The notes under the pieces: generated by a model
Database searches by the model: none
What the model was told of the DNA's origin: nothing
Seen by the model: the letters and a program-made list of their open reading frames with translations, nothing else
Part shown: positions 1 through 13,303 of the stretch, piece by piece
Numbering within the stretch: the stretch's first letter is position 1
Layout: every line of letters starts with the position of its first letter
DNA from: Casuarina equisetifolia
Lineage: Eukaryota > Streptophyta > Magnoliopsida > Fagales > Casuarinaceae
DNA length: 64,000 nucleotides
Assembly (NCBI GenBank): GCA_028551475.1
Contig: CM052359.1
Location: forward strand, 25,483,583-25,547,582
Reading direction: 5' to 3'
Translations under genes and position numbers: made by a program

Positions 1-582
1 TTCAGAAAAATAATTTTCTAGTTTATTTTGCATACGGTGAAAGTCACTAATCAGTTTGTCTATTCACAAAATCTATAGAGTGAAATTTGAGTTCTTACGG
101 TGAAAGTAGATTATTTAAAGCAGAATTACAGTTAAGTTCCTAACTAAGGTTAAAAAAAATTAAGTCAATATGGCAAAGTGCACTGGATTTTAAAATGATT
201 CTTAATTATTGTGGTATAGCAAGAATATAATATCGAGAAAGCAGATCGTGAAAAACATTTTGACTTATTAGGTGTTTTCTGCAAGCAATGTACTATGTGC
301 AACCAATTACTGTGAGCTAGAAATAGGAAATCAATATAACTCTTGGCAATTGATAAACACCCATTTAGTTGAGAGCAAATGTTGTCTAAAACTTCTTTGT
401 TTCTACACTAAGTACATGTGTAGTTATATGATATATATATATATATATATATAAAACTGTTGCGTAAGAGCAAAATGCATAAAACTTATCTATCTATAAC
501 TCACTTGTTGAGGTACACAAATTACATTCAATAACAAAATCAATAGTCAATCAAAACTTAAATCACTTGACAAAGTACACAC
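1..582. other. Non-coding, downstream side of aspartic protease copy 1
   Basis: AT-rich sequence probably lying inside the intron between exons 8 and 9 of copy 1. I looked for the DLVLSNRL...GWTEYNC exon that follows at this point in copies 2 and 3 and did not see it. The only clear structure is an (AT)n run at 431-452. Confidence 0.5.
431..452. repeat. (AT)n microsatellite
   Basis: Eleven AT units in a row within non-coding sequence. Confidence 0.9.
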
Positions 583-3500
583 CTCCCAATAGGATTATTT
601 CACTTCCAAGCCCAGCTAGTGTCCCAATATTCTGCCAACCCACACACCACGCATTCTCCTGCAAAAATATCACAAAATAGCCAATCATCCTAGAAAAGGA
701 TATGACAAACAAAAGCGTGATAACGAAAATCATTTTCGACAAGAATAATGCTAGTAAATCGAAATAAAACCTAACAAGTGAGCATTCTAATAAATTTCTA
801 AGGCCAGGTATTATTTACCCTCAAAATAAAATGTGACCATTGGAAATACGTCAAGACTGCAAGATACAGAAAAAGAGAAAATCAAAGACCTCTCCGTGAA
901 AACGTGGAACAAACCAGTTAGAATACATCAATCATATTTTTCTGTTTTACTAGGAAAAATAAATCTGTAAACTTGATATCATAAATCTTATGTAGGACAT
1001 TTCAGTGCTTTAGATTTCATCATGTACAGAAAATCAAAAAACCATGCTTTGATTAATCTCATTTATATGCTGAAAAATGAAAATCATCTTTTCATGTATA
1101 AAGCTTAATCTTGTTACTCCTAAAATTAGAATCATAAGTAAGAAGATTCAGCTGATGCCTTACTTTCCACTGTAAATGAAACAAGTCTCTCCATCGCCAG
1201 TTGATTCCTCTAAACTATCTGTTGATGTTGTAATCTGAATGATAGAAAAGCAATGCAGATGAATGTAAAACTCCAAAAGAATACTCAAGTTAGTGTCAAA
1301 GTCTCAAAGAAACTGAAAGAATATCACGTACCTTACTCAGCAGTACATTATAAACCGCCTCTGGAAGATAAGCTAATGTTGTACCACTGTCAAATATGGT
1401 TTCAATCGTTCCACTGTCAGCTGCATTTGAAGTAAGGTTTAGAACATCACCGCCCACCTCAATTGTTTCCAATACAACATTGTAGTGTTCCCTGAGATTG
1501 TAGACAAAAGTATATAATCATCACGACATTAGTAAAGCCAACAACTAACTTCATAAGGAAACTAAGGCCTAAATTAAGAAATTAAGGAAACGTTGGTCAA
1601 AAGGACAAAATGGATTAGGTTCCTAATAGCAAAAATATACAATCATAAATTGAAATGATGTAAACGCAACCACACGGTTCTCTTGCGATGCATCAACCAC
1701 AAGGTTCTTCCATCATAAAAAAAGAATTAGTAACTTGCACTAAGGGACAGTGTTTCAAATCTTAATTTGCATTTTCATAGTCATAGAGATCTTCAACTAG
1801 ATAACTACGGGTATTTCTGCGGATGATGGTTTTGTAACTTACTCTATAGAAATCATGCCTTTTTGCAACTTATTAGACATTTAATGTATTTACACATACC
1901 ATAGAATATCAAATGGGTTAATGCTGTTGTGAAGCACCTTGATCGGGGGGGACTAGTCTACTTGTCACGGGCTTATGGGGGCTATGACAAGCTCGAGTTT
2001 AAGAGCCTAAGATAAAAATAATATTCAAATGAAATGTATTGAAGTCAATCATTAGGTCTTTTAATTCAACACTTGAGGCACATAACAAATAGTATCAAAA
2101 CTAGCCCTATATGATATTTCTTTAACATCACCTAAAAACCTTTGAATTGCTTAAGCTAGCAAATTTTATGATTGCCAAAGAGCCATTTTCAATCAGACAC
2201 CGAGATACGCCCATAATTGACCACCTACAAAGCATCCCCAAAGGACAAACACCCAAGCCTATAAATCAGACTCCTGTCCTTCATACCTGAAAGATGACAA
2301 CCACTTGTTCATAAAGAATTGTCCAATCCATTTTAAAATCTCTCAATGAAGGCAAGGCACAAAGTCTCGGAAGCATTACCCCGTCCATTACATTAAGAAG
2401 ATAGTTCATTTCATGTTTCTGATCCGCAAAATGGGACTCATTCTACTTGCCTGGTTTAGCAAATGCGTCCACGGGCCAAGTTCAATTTCTCTTTTGGATA
2501 CATCGTAAGACCTCAAAAAACTCTTTCACTAAAAATCTCCAGCTTTTAAAGACACAACATTTGTATAAAAGCTATGATGTTTTGATCAAAACAAGTTTGC
2601 TGTGACCTCTAATTATAGCGACATACCTTGTTAGGTTTAGTAGAGATTTTTAAAATTAAGCTTCATAATATCTATTAAGAGAAGAATTATTAAGGGCAGT
2701 AAAATGCATTCCAGTCCTCAGAACGAAATGCCTATGATCAGTCTATCCAAGATTTTTCCCTTGATCCAAGTAAACAACGGAAAGAAAAACCATTAATCGC
2801 AAAATAACAGCAGAAGAAAAGGTAGCAGGCAAAAATTTATATAAAAGTCATAAACTAAGAACTGGAAAACCATAAATCCATGCTCAAGGGCATTATCATC
2901 CAAATATATGAAAAAAACATTCGAAACAAAGAGTATCTCAAAATTCCTGTCAGTACTTATAACTTGCATAATCAAAACGATACTATGATAGCAACACATA
3001 CTGATTTGGTACCAACGGCGTTGTATTTACTTTTGGCTCCACCACTTGCCCAATAACAAAGATTCCACCTCCACTCACGCTATTCAAGCAGTGTGCAAAC
3101 GCTTTATTCACCTCTCCTGCTGAAGCTAGCTGTGCAATCAAGGATGTATTTCCAGGTCCAAGTCCAAGTATGCCGCCAACTGGGGATGAGGCAAACTCCC
3201 CGGATACTGAAGTCCCACAACTTCACAAGAAGGAATTTTCGTTACCTAAAACAGCACCGCTAGTGTCGATAGTGCTAACCAAAAGAAGGGGAAAAGAAAA
3301 TTTCCCCGAAGTTCTTGGGTTAAAACGGGTGAAAAGCTCATAAAAAACATCCACGAAGGATATGAAAACAAACTTAAAACGCAATAGATGATAAAAAGGT
3401 TTAAGCATTGCTGATTTGCGTCCATTTTTCATGATCCCTCAGTACTGGTGCCAAGAAAATAATATTGATATGAAAAATATTGCTAAGAAATAATAATACG

Positions 3501-4821
3501 AAATATATCGGCAAAAATATAGCCAAGTATATTGGGAAAACAAAAAGAAGAAAAGTGAAACCCTCTTGGACATGCACTGGATTTACCAGCTAATATATCA
3601 CAAAACATGAAGTGGGAAAATATAAGGGACGGTCAAGACAAAAAATATTGACAAATATCTTTGTCATCGCAACATCCACTTCAATTAAATCATTCTGTGA
3701 CTTAAAGTTTTAGAAATCTAAGACCCCGAATTTGAGTAACAGGGGATGTAAATTATTAAGTATTGATAGATAAGGTAAGGGCATATGTCGATGCTTTTGA
3801 GTTATGTATACTAATGTAAGTGAGAGATAAGGTAATTCTATAATGACATGATATCTGAAGTTCTCCATGATCATATCAATGAAGCCAAATGCAACCCACC
3901 CAAAAATTACACTCGCACTTGCTTGTGCGGTCTGAAGGTTTCCAGTCACTTGCTCAAGATGAATATTATCCTTCACAAAGTACATACTTGCCACGCCATC
4001 TGCATAAGCCATCTTGACACCGCAAGGCAAGTCAAGCGAGCAAGCAGAAGCTGAAAAATTGAAGTTAGAAGTGCACAAGGCTTGATCACAAGTAATCGAA
4101 GTTGAAGTAGTGGAGCTCCGAAGGTCATACGGTGTCAGTTCCACCTGTGGTAGAATAATCATCACAAGAAAGTCTCCTACAACAAAAACTTAACATAATT
4201 GGGAAACCTGATACCCCGTTCATATGGGTGGAAAATATTCCTCAAAGTGTTAATACTTCCACTCCCAAAAAAATGGAGAGACTATTAAATATGTAAAGAT
4301 AGAGGTGCATACACCGAGACGAGTTTTCGTAGGACATTGGCCGCAGCCGACACAATTCACCCATAGAACGTCACTTCCTGTATCGACTTGCACGTAATAG
4401 TTTTTTGAAGGAGAGACAATCCCAATTTTAGCATAGTATAGCCTACAACAATCAAGTAAATCGAAAAAGATGTACACGTGTACCTAGTGCAAAAATTAAG
4501 TTAAATTAACTACACTCCTCCTCACCAGGGAGCACAAATAAACTAAGCATTTAAAAGTAATCCAAAGAAGGACCAAGAACCGTACCCAGTTCCAGTTCCC
4601 GTAGCTAGACCATTGCCACCTAATTCCAGATCCACATCGAAGAGGAATCTACCGTGCCGGCGCAAATCATGAGCTTTCAATGCACTCAAGCTCAGCCCCT
4701 GGCCTTTAAACTTGTGGTGCACTGGCAACACCATGTTGCCCCTAACTACACCGACAGCAACGAAAGAAGCCGAAGAAGCAAGAAGCAACCACACCAAACG
4801 TGCCATACACACGGGATGCAT
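583..4821 (-). pseudogene. Aspartic protease (A1 family), array copy 1: probably decaying, 3' end outside window
   Basis: This is a pepsin-like aspartic protease of the plant 'aspartic proteinase-like protein 2 / A36-A39' type, expected in the secretory pathway or at the cell surface. Exons read on the minus strand, each with GT/AG borders and consistent phase: 4821-4586, 4442-4313, 4144-3900, 3220-3002, 1491-1332, 1234-1164, 856-819 (end uncertain) and 658-583. A hydrophobic signal (VWLLLASSASF) starts at Met 4821. First catalytic motif VDTGSDVLWVNC has D99; the second, FDSGTTLAYLP, has D311. Exon 7 begins like its paralogues (FPMVTFYFEG), then meets in-frame TAA and TAG where copies 2 and 3 encode the LxVYPHDYLFQ block. 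Exon 8 (WCVGWQNIG) is intact. The last two exons seen in the paralogues are not found in the first 582 bases and probably lie beyond the left edge. A splice at 819/818 could skip the stops, giving a shortened but translatable protein, so pseudogene status is likely rather than proven. Confidence 0.7.
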
Positions 4822-6866
4822 CCTCAGAGAGACCAGCAAGTACACCAAACCCCAAAAGATGGAACGAATTCTGGGCCTCCACGCAAAGAAGAAGGCAGGT
4901 TGGCAAGGGAGAGAATACAAGAGGTAAAGCTGAGATGGAGAGAATGAACAAATATGGTTTGTTTATAGAATTCCCACGTTGGAGACAATCAGGTGTTTTT
5001 CTTCAGTTTTCTTGGTTTCGTAGTGGGGATTCGCTATCTCAACAGTCATAATCTCCTTTTTCTTTTCTTTTTAGCTCCTTGCTTAGGTTTCTCCTTCTTG
5101 AGTTCCTCTTGTCTTTCACGTCTCTCTTCTCCCAAGTTCCCTTCCTTTCCTTCGTTCAATAAGTCTTTTGTTTACATTTTTTAACTTCCTCTCACTTTCA
5201 ATCCATTCCAAACCCCAAAGAATAAAAGCAAGAAGTACCTATCGTTGCCTATGGCGTTGACTTCATGCATCTCTTGAAGAAGAATAAGAGATATGTCGAG
5301 CTCTAAACTTGATGCCATTGTAATTTCCCTATCCCAAATTTCAAAGAAAAGGTCTTACTTTCTCCGGTTATACAACTTTGACTTGCTTTCCCCACCCAAA
5401 AAAAAAAAAAAGAACTTTCTCAGATGAAACCAACATCTAGCTCCTTTTTTTATTTAGTTAAATTTTATTCTACTTCTCTTCTTCTATGGTTTTGGGGCCT
5501 GATCCATGGCAAAATTGTTACAAATTCTGCCACATAGAATTCCAAACATGTACTTTGACCCAATCACTGAAAACAATGCAGTTTTTCAATCCCACCCCCA
5601 TTAGCCTACGAAACAAAGTAGCTTCCACCCCTAAGCTTCTTGAGACACAGGCTTGGCTTTTTGTGTGAGTTGCTTTGATCAGCAAATCATTACATAGATT
5701 TAAGCAAAATAATATTTTATTTAATGATGTAGGATCAGCTTATGTATATAGCATCTGGAACAAGTCGGGTTCATCTAATCTAATGAACAATCATGAGAAA
5801 AAGCTTAAAAATTATGATTTTATGGTAGGCGTGATGAATTAATTATCTTGCTTGTATTTACTTATACCATCAGATTTTGTATTCTTCCTCTCTCTTCCTT
5901 TTTTCCTCCAATATATTCAACGTTATGTGCAGTCAAAGATATTGATGACTTACGACTCTTAAGATCAATTTGAAAATTGAAAGGTTCGTATAAGTTCAAT
6001 TTTCTTCAAGACTTTGCTAAAAATCTAATGCCAGATATGGTTGGCATTGGAGGAGATACACTAAAGCGGCACATGTGATTGACAAGTGTTTGGCTCAAAT
6101 GGAACAGGTACCAATTGAAACCTTTTGAACCATATGGTAAGTTGTTGCAATAGTCGAGGCAAAACATTTTGTCGTAATAATTAAAAGTGGAGTCGTCGTC
6201 CAGGACACATCTGAGCATGCTCCTGCTGCCAAGAGTTGAGATTGATGGGTTTTTCTTATGGAAGATCAAGGAATAAAAATTGAAAAGAACCGGAATAGTT
6301 ACCCTGTCACTAAAACAAGGTTTATTGTGTTTGCTCGCCGTGTTAAAGTAATCGTTACCTGAAATTACTTTTTACAGCGACATCTTTCAGCTGTCGAAAC
6401 TTTCTACTGACTGCGAGCGGTCGATTTGGACCTTGGGTGTAACCTCTTGAACATACTCCATTTTATTAACCCACAACCTTAATATATGTTCTAGTATCAT
6501 TTTGATGAATTTAAAGATTTATTGAATACACAGTCAACAATTGTGTATTTTCTATTGGATTGAAGATTGGAGCTGGACCAATTTGCTCGTAGGTGAGGAA
6601 AAACAGACCAATAAAATCATTTATTGGGAATTGAATATGACAACAAAGTGTTTTTGCAACATCTACTAGAAAGTAAGTATCTATTTTTAATAATGAAATG
6701 CTGTTGCACTAAGAATGTATATCTCCAACCCAAAATAGAAAATGGCTCGGCACTTGGGTGACTGGGGAACAGTGAATACTGTTTAATTATTTCAAGCATA
6801 CATTTTCACTGATTATTTATGGTACAACAAAATTAATGAACAGTCGTATCTCTTGTAGCGACTTGT
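4822..6866. promoter_or_regulatory. Intergenic region and promoter of aspartic protease copy 1
   Basis: About 2 kb between copies 1 and 2. The first ~400 bases upstream of Met 4821 align by eye with the regions upstream of copies 2 and 3, sharing an 'attcc.acgttgga' type block at 4968-4984 and a pyrimidine-rich tract further out. A TATA-like CTATAAAC on the minus strand lies at 4961-4968, about 140 bases before the start codon. The rest, 5230-6866, has no gene I can support; its short open frames lack recognisable similarity and codon structure. Confidence 0.45.
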
Positions 6867-9800
6867 TTAATATAAAGAGTAATGCAGCATAGCTATTGGT
6901 AATAACAAAATAGTTGACATTCTTCCAAGAACAGGAGTGGAAGCGGAAGAAAGATTTTGGGCGCCGACAGAATACACCGCTCCAGAATCAACTGCTAACT
7001 CAATGCTTGAAGAGCCTGAATGCCCAAAAAAAAAATGAAATTCAAAGATGAAAACGGTTGATGGAGTTTATAAGCGATGAAACATACCATAATTTGTATG
7101 AACGATAAGAATTTTTACTTTTATGACAACAAAGTGACACATTATAAGTTTTCATGTGTTTAAGTATTCATTAAGAAGCAAGTTTAGGAAAATTTAACAT
7201 CAAAATCGGCTAATCTATATTGTAACAAAATTTGATAACCATATTTTCTCAATGAAAAGAGTACTCAAGATGTAATATCTTGAATGAGAAAAATAGTAAG
7301 TGAGAAAATATCTCTATTTAGAAATATGAAACCATCTCTAGTAAATGTTTGATTATATTATAACTAGATAATTTCCAAACTTGATTTTCTTTTAAATGAA
7401 TAATAGTGTTGGGGTATACCTTTAGGTCTTTGTATTCTCTTATTTTTAAATTAATAAACTCACATATTCATCCCAAAAAAAAACAGTAATTTGTGGTATC
7501 AAATACTTAGTAATATATATAAAACATGATTTTATTTCCTGGCACAAGATGAATTTGTGCAAACATGACAATACTTTTATGCAAGACAATAATATAACAC
7601 ATAGTTACATGGCAAGGAAATTACAAAATAAACCAAACAAACACAAAATTAAGACACTAGAAAACACTCACAGTTGTATTCGGTCCATCCAATTGCGTGT
7701 TTTTCGAGATCATAAACTACTAGCCTGTTTGAAAGCACCAAATCTGCAATTGGAACCATAGAAGATTTTAAAGCTGGGGAGTTTATCCTAGGAATGTAGT
7801 ACAGAGAAAAAAGTTTCTGAAGTATTAAACACGTTTTGGATGTTAAGATATTAGTTATTTTTTGCATCCAAGAATGCAGACTTCAAAATTTTCACATTCT
7901 ACATTCAATAGCAAAATCAATAGTTGATCAAAACTTAGTTCTAGACTGCACCTCCCAACACTGTCATTCCACTTCCTCCCTCCCATACTGGCCCATTATT
8001 CTGCCAACCCAAACACCACGCACCATTCTGCAAAGATAGGACATCTAGATGAGAGATAATCCCAAAGTTAAGGCCATTCATGATTAGTTTAGAGGACATG
8101 GAACCCGGCCATGAGCTCCACAGCAGGAGGCAAACAAAAGCAGCAAGAACCGAAGCAATTTAGATAATAACAATAATATCACTAAATTGTGAAATAGGAC
8201 CTTAAACTGAGGATGGTAACAAATTTTTAAGACACAAGTTTACTTACCGAAAGTTGGAATAGATAATCATGAGGGTAAACTTTCAAAGAAAGGGAACTCT
8301 CAAAAGAAAACGTGACCATTGGAAATCCATCGTCAACACTACAGGATACAGGAAAAGAGAACATCAAAATTGTCCCTACAAAAGCATAGAATCCAGCAAA
8401 AAGTAATGTTTTAAAAAGCAACCACTGTTCAAATTTGAGTCCTATGTCCTTTCTGTCTATATTGGACATTAGGAAAATCTGAGCCTCATACTACTTTAAA
8501 TTAACCTCATTCATGTGTCACCCAATAATTTATATTGTAGGCATTGAATTTTGTTTACCTCTATACTACCAAGACAAAATAAAGCTTAATCTTATTGCCT
8601 CTAAAGTTAAATGAATGTGTTAGTAGCTTCAGTTGATGTCTTACTTTCCACTATACTGGAAACAAGTAAATTGGTCTTCACTGGTAAACAATTTCAATCC
8701 AGACTGGGCAGCCGTAATCTGAATGTACAATACAAAAGATGAAAGTGAATGTAAAGATCTAATAGAAAACCAAAAAAGTGTCCAAAAATCATTAAAAATA
8801 GAATCTCAAATGAAGCTAAGTGAAGGAGTACCATGTACCTTATTTACTAGGGGATTATAAACCACTTCTGGAAGATAAGCCAATGTTGTACCACTATCGA
8901 TTATGGTTCCTTTTCGAAATCCAATCTCAAATGTATCTGAAGGAACGTTTATAAGATCGCCACCCACCGCAATTTGATTCAGTTCAACATTGTAATATGC
9001 CCTAAGATTGAAGATAAAATTACATTTATGAGTACTTGAATCTGAATTTCCAAAATCATCTTATGACAAATACTTGCATATAATCTTGGATAACTACTCA
9101 TAATCTCTATATCTTCCGAAAATTTGGGAAATATTTTATTCAGTTTATTTGCAGAGGAATTATGTCCCAAGTAAACAACGGAACGAAAAACCATGAATCC
9201 CAGAAAACAGCAGAAAGCAAGGAGAAGCTGAAATTCATAGCACTTATAGCATATGCATAATCAAAAATATAGTATGATAGCAACACATACTGATATGGTA
9301 ACAACGGAGTTGTGTTCACTTTTGGCTCCACCACTTGCCCAATAGCAAAGATTCCACCTCCACGCACATTATCCAAGCAGTGCGCAAACATTTTTTTCAC
9401 CTTTCCCGCTGAAGCTAGTTGTGAAATCATGGATGAGTTTGCTGGCCCAAGACCAAGTATGCCATCAAGTGCATCTGGGGATGAGGCAAGCAACCCGGAC
9501 GCTGTAGTTGCACAACTGCTCAAGAATGAATTTTTCTATATTTAGAAACAGTATTGCAAGTTTAGACAATGCTAAATGTAGAATTCATGTTAGACAGAAA
9601 GAAAATCCTAAGCATTGGTAATTTATGTCAACATGTCACGCTATTAGGGTATTGGTGACAAGAAAGTAATATTGGTACCTAAAAAGATTTCTTTCCCACT
9701 CTTTTTTTTTCTTGTCTTTTTCAACAACCTGGACTCCCTAAGATTTGTTCCATGGCTTAAAGTGGAGAATAGTGGTCTATCCCAAAACATGCTTGGATCA

Positions 9801-10954
9801 GTCAAAAAATACAGTTAAAAGGATTCAAACCAACTATGTCGTTTTTGCAAGATCTCCCACATAAGCCCTTCTTTTCTTCTCAACTACACTGTTATTTCTA
9901 TCCTACTTGATATCTTCTGAAATCAAAGCACCTGGGATTTGAGAAATAGAGAATATATATCATAAGTATTAATAGATGCATGTCCATTTATAGCAAAAGG
10001 ACCGGGACCTAAATCTAGGGTTTCGAGTTCCCTGTATGGATGCAAGCGACAATGTGTTAGTTCTATAATGACAAATGAGATCTGAAGTTCTCTATGACTA
10101 GAGTATTGAATGAAGCCAAGGACAACCCACCCAAATATGACACTCCCACTTGCAGGTGCTGTTTGAAAGTTTCCAGTCACTTGCTCAAGGTTTATGTTAT
10201 CCTTCAGAAAGGACCCAGAACTCGAGCTCCCATCTCCATAACCAACACTGAAATGGCAAGGCGAGTTAGCCGTGCAACCAGGAGCTTGACCACCATCTAG
10301 GGAAGTGCAGAAAGCTTGATCACAAGTAACCGAACTTGAAGTAGAGGAGCTCTTTGCGTCATAGAGTGTCAACTCTATCTGTGGTAGAATAATGATACAT
10401 AAACTTACATTCCTTTGCAAGCAAATATGCATCAAAAAATTTGTATTGCTATTACACAAAGATGGAGGTGCATACCCCAAGATCACTTTTCGTAGGACAC
10501 TGGCTGCAACCAACACCATTCACCCACAGAATTTGACTTCCTGTATCGACTTGCACGTAGTAGTCCTTTGAAGGAGATCCAAGCCCAATTTTAGCAAAGT
10601 ATAGCCTACACACTCAAGTGCCAAAAAGAATATGCGAGTAATATGAAGAAAAATAGAACTTTTAGAAGTTTAACGTTTGAATCTAAAAGAAACTTAAAGA
10701 AAGACGAAGCAACCAAGAACCCACCCAGTTTTTGAAGGAAGACCATTGCCACCTAATTCCAGATCCACGTCGAAGAGAAATCTACCGTGCCGGCGCACGT
10801 CATGGGCTTTCCGGGCACCCAAGCTCCATTCCCGGCCCTTAAACCTATGTTGCACTGGGAATACCACGTTCCCTCTAACCACATCATCGGCAAGCAAAGA
10901 AACCGAAGAAGCTAGAAGCAGCCACATCAAACGTGCCACCCACCCGGGATGCAT
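6867..10954 (-). CDS. Aspartic protease (A1 family), array copy 2, complete with GPI-like tail
   Basis: Pepsin-type endopeptidase of the plant A36/A39 (aspartic proteinase-like protein 2) group, predicted secreted and membrane-anchored. Ten exons give 485 aa: 10954-10725, 10605-10476, 10378-10131, 9515-9291, 9001-8839, 8718-8645, 8338-8248, 8027-7952, 7743-7672, 7015-6867. All junctions are GT/AG and all phases agree with copy 3. A signal sequence (LMWLLLASSVSLL) opens the protein. Catalytic motifs are VDTGSQILWVN (D97) and IIDSGTTLAYLP (D313). The C-terminus after WTEYNC is Ser/Ala/Val-rich and ends in a hydrophobic stretch (MSTILLLPIAMLHYSLY), as expected for a GPI-attachment signal. Two residues by the active site differ from the neighbours: the residue after DTGS is Gln instead of Asp, and the Cys of WVNC is Gly. 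The second change should leave a disulfide partner unpaired, so activity may be altered despite an intact frame. Confidence 0.88.
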
Positions 10955-13303
10955 CCTTACTGAGACCCACGCAGAGAAGTAGGGAGAAAACGGACAGAAA
11001 ACAGAGCAAATACACCGTCGGACTTTACACGTCTTGCTTTGTAGAATTCCGGCGTTGAAGTGGCATCTGGTTATTGGTTTTGTAGTTGGGTTTCTCTCCC
11101 TGAAGAGATACGGTCTGGTTTTCTTCGTTTTTGGTTCCTTCCTTATGGTTGTCCTTCTTTAGTTCTCTTCGGCTTTCGCGCCTCTCTTCTCGCAAGTCTC
11201 TTTCTTCGTTACAGCAGCCTCTTGTTTTCATTGTTTGACTTCCTCTCACTCTCAACGCAATCCAAACCCAAAGGAATAAGTGATGAAATCCCTTTGCTCT
11301 GAATAAGCGAAATAGAACTTTGTTCTCCCGAGTTGACTTCCCTATAAGTCTACGTGAAGGACAGAGTTGACAGTAGGTTATGCTCTAAACGTGCTACCCT
11401 TTTACTTTAATGGTCACAAAGTAAAGTTGAGAGGAAAAAAGACAAAATCTAAAGTAAAAACTTGTTTAAGAGTTAAAAAGACAATTCTTTTATTTAAATT
11501 TTACTTCAATGATCTTATTTTTCAATATAAGACTTTTGTCATACATACATACTCTACATATTGAGTAATATTAAGCTTAAAGTTACACAAAATAGAATAA
11601 ATTCAACCTAAGTTCTAATACCAAAATTCAAAATCTCAAATTAAAAACTAATTCAAAGGTTAGAGAGACAATTCTACTGTTTGAACTTTACTTCAATAAT
11701 CTTATCTTTTAATGTGGACCTGCAAACAAAATCCTTAGACACCATTTTTACCTCTTCCTTCTCGGGAGAACAAAATCCTTATCTTTTAATCTTATCTTTT
11801 AGGGAGAAATGAATGTTCTTCACTACTTTCTGTTTTTTACCGTATTCTGCCTTCGATCTCGTGAATTAACGACCAAAGGGGAAGAGTAGACAATCAACAC
11901 TTGTTTATTTTTCACTTTCTATGGCTCTGTCTTGCCTTTACTATAGAGAACTTTCCTCAGATGAAACTAAAGCGAAACCCTTTTTTTAATTCAAGTTTGT
12001 TTCTTCTACTTCTCTTCCTTCAAGGTTTTGTGCGTGACCCATGACACACTTTCAGTGATAATACGCTTTTGAAATGTTCTTCCAGGCTCTTTCGTAAGAT
12101 CTGTGAGAATTTTCATTTTTCATTATCTTACAAGATGTCTTCATTATTGCAGTTTGTTGATCGCATGCCTCATTAGATACAAAACAACTAGTTTCCACGC
12201 GTGAGTTTTCAAAATAATAGGCTTGATAGTTATCTGCAAATGAGTTTGAGGGAAATAGTTTTTTATAACTATCCCAATTGAATATAGTGGTATGCAATCA
12301 CCAATCATGAGAAGAAGCTTATTGATTAACGCTTTATGCTACGCATGATGCGTTATTTCCATGGTCAGGTTCTGTTTTCTTCCATCTATTTTTTCTATGT
12401 TTTAAGTTTTAGAAAGACTTTTTTAATTTGTTCTTTACTACTTTGTTAAAAATGCAATGATTGATACGCTTGGCACCACGTAAGAGGAACCTCGTGGGGA
12501 ACCTAATCGACACAATTATAAATATCAATTGTGAAGTCAGAGGTTTTGAGAAACACTAAGGCTTAAATATGCTGTTTGGTATCCGAGAAAACTCGAGTTT
12601 GAGAAAAACCAGGGTTTCCCCCACAATAAGACACCTAGAAGTATATTTTGAACGCCTTTTCTTAAGTTTCCAGAGAAAGATCACCCACGGCCGAATAGAA
12701 AGAAGAATGTAGACAAGACCTAGGATAGCGTATGGCCCAAGGATTTGTAAGCTCAAAAGGAGGAAATAGGCCAGTTCTTGCTGTAATAGTATGAGATTTT
12801 GATCAGAATAAGAGTCAAGTCTCAATTCATTATCAACCAAATTAGTGGGCAACATAAGTTACTTTACAGGAAATATGAATGTTTGGGATTCTGCTCACTG
12901 CATCAGGTGTATGCAGAAAATTTAGCAACACAACGTCTAGAAAAACTGAGGCAGATCAGCCTGTCCGCGGAAAAGAATGAAAATACCGGAATTGTCTTTC
13001 TCAAAACTCAGGGAGATTTCACGAACAGATTGGGTTGCATGCCACAGAAAAGAGAAAGCAGGACTGATGCAAAAAGATATGATGATGACAATTTGCACTA
13101 CTGATAAATGAGACAAATTCTTTCTATTAATTCAATCGCAAAGAATGTAGTTCCCCTTCCCCCCCACACCATAAAAAAGAGAGTGGCTGGGGGCTTGGGG
13201 GTCAAGCAAGAATGATTACAGATAAATTATTTCAATCACATTTTTTTCTAAACATTTATGGGACAACAAAATCAATGAACACTCCATCCCTTGCAGCAAC
13301 AAC
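10955..13303. promoter_or_regulatory. Intergenic region and promoter of aspartic protease copy 2
   Basis: The first ~300 bases (10955-11260) are the upstream region of copy 2 and align by eye with those of copies 1 and 3: the block around 11040-11057 matches 23189-23208 upstream of copy 3. At the position of the copy 1 TATA box the minus strand here reads TCTACAAAG, so the box is degraded. The remainder to 13303 is AT-rich with short chance reading frames and no recognisable gene. Confidence 0.4.

Noticed and set aside
4654..4947. Plus-strand open frames opposite the first exons of the protease copies (also 10746-10982 and 22849-23335)
   Set aside because: They mirror the coding first exons and leaders on the minus strand and recur at all three copies only because those exons are homologous.
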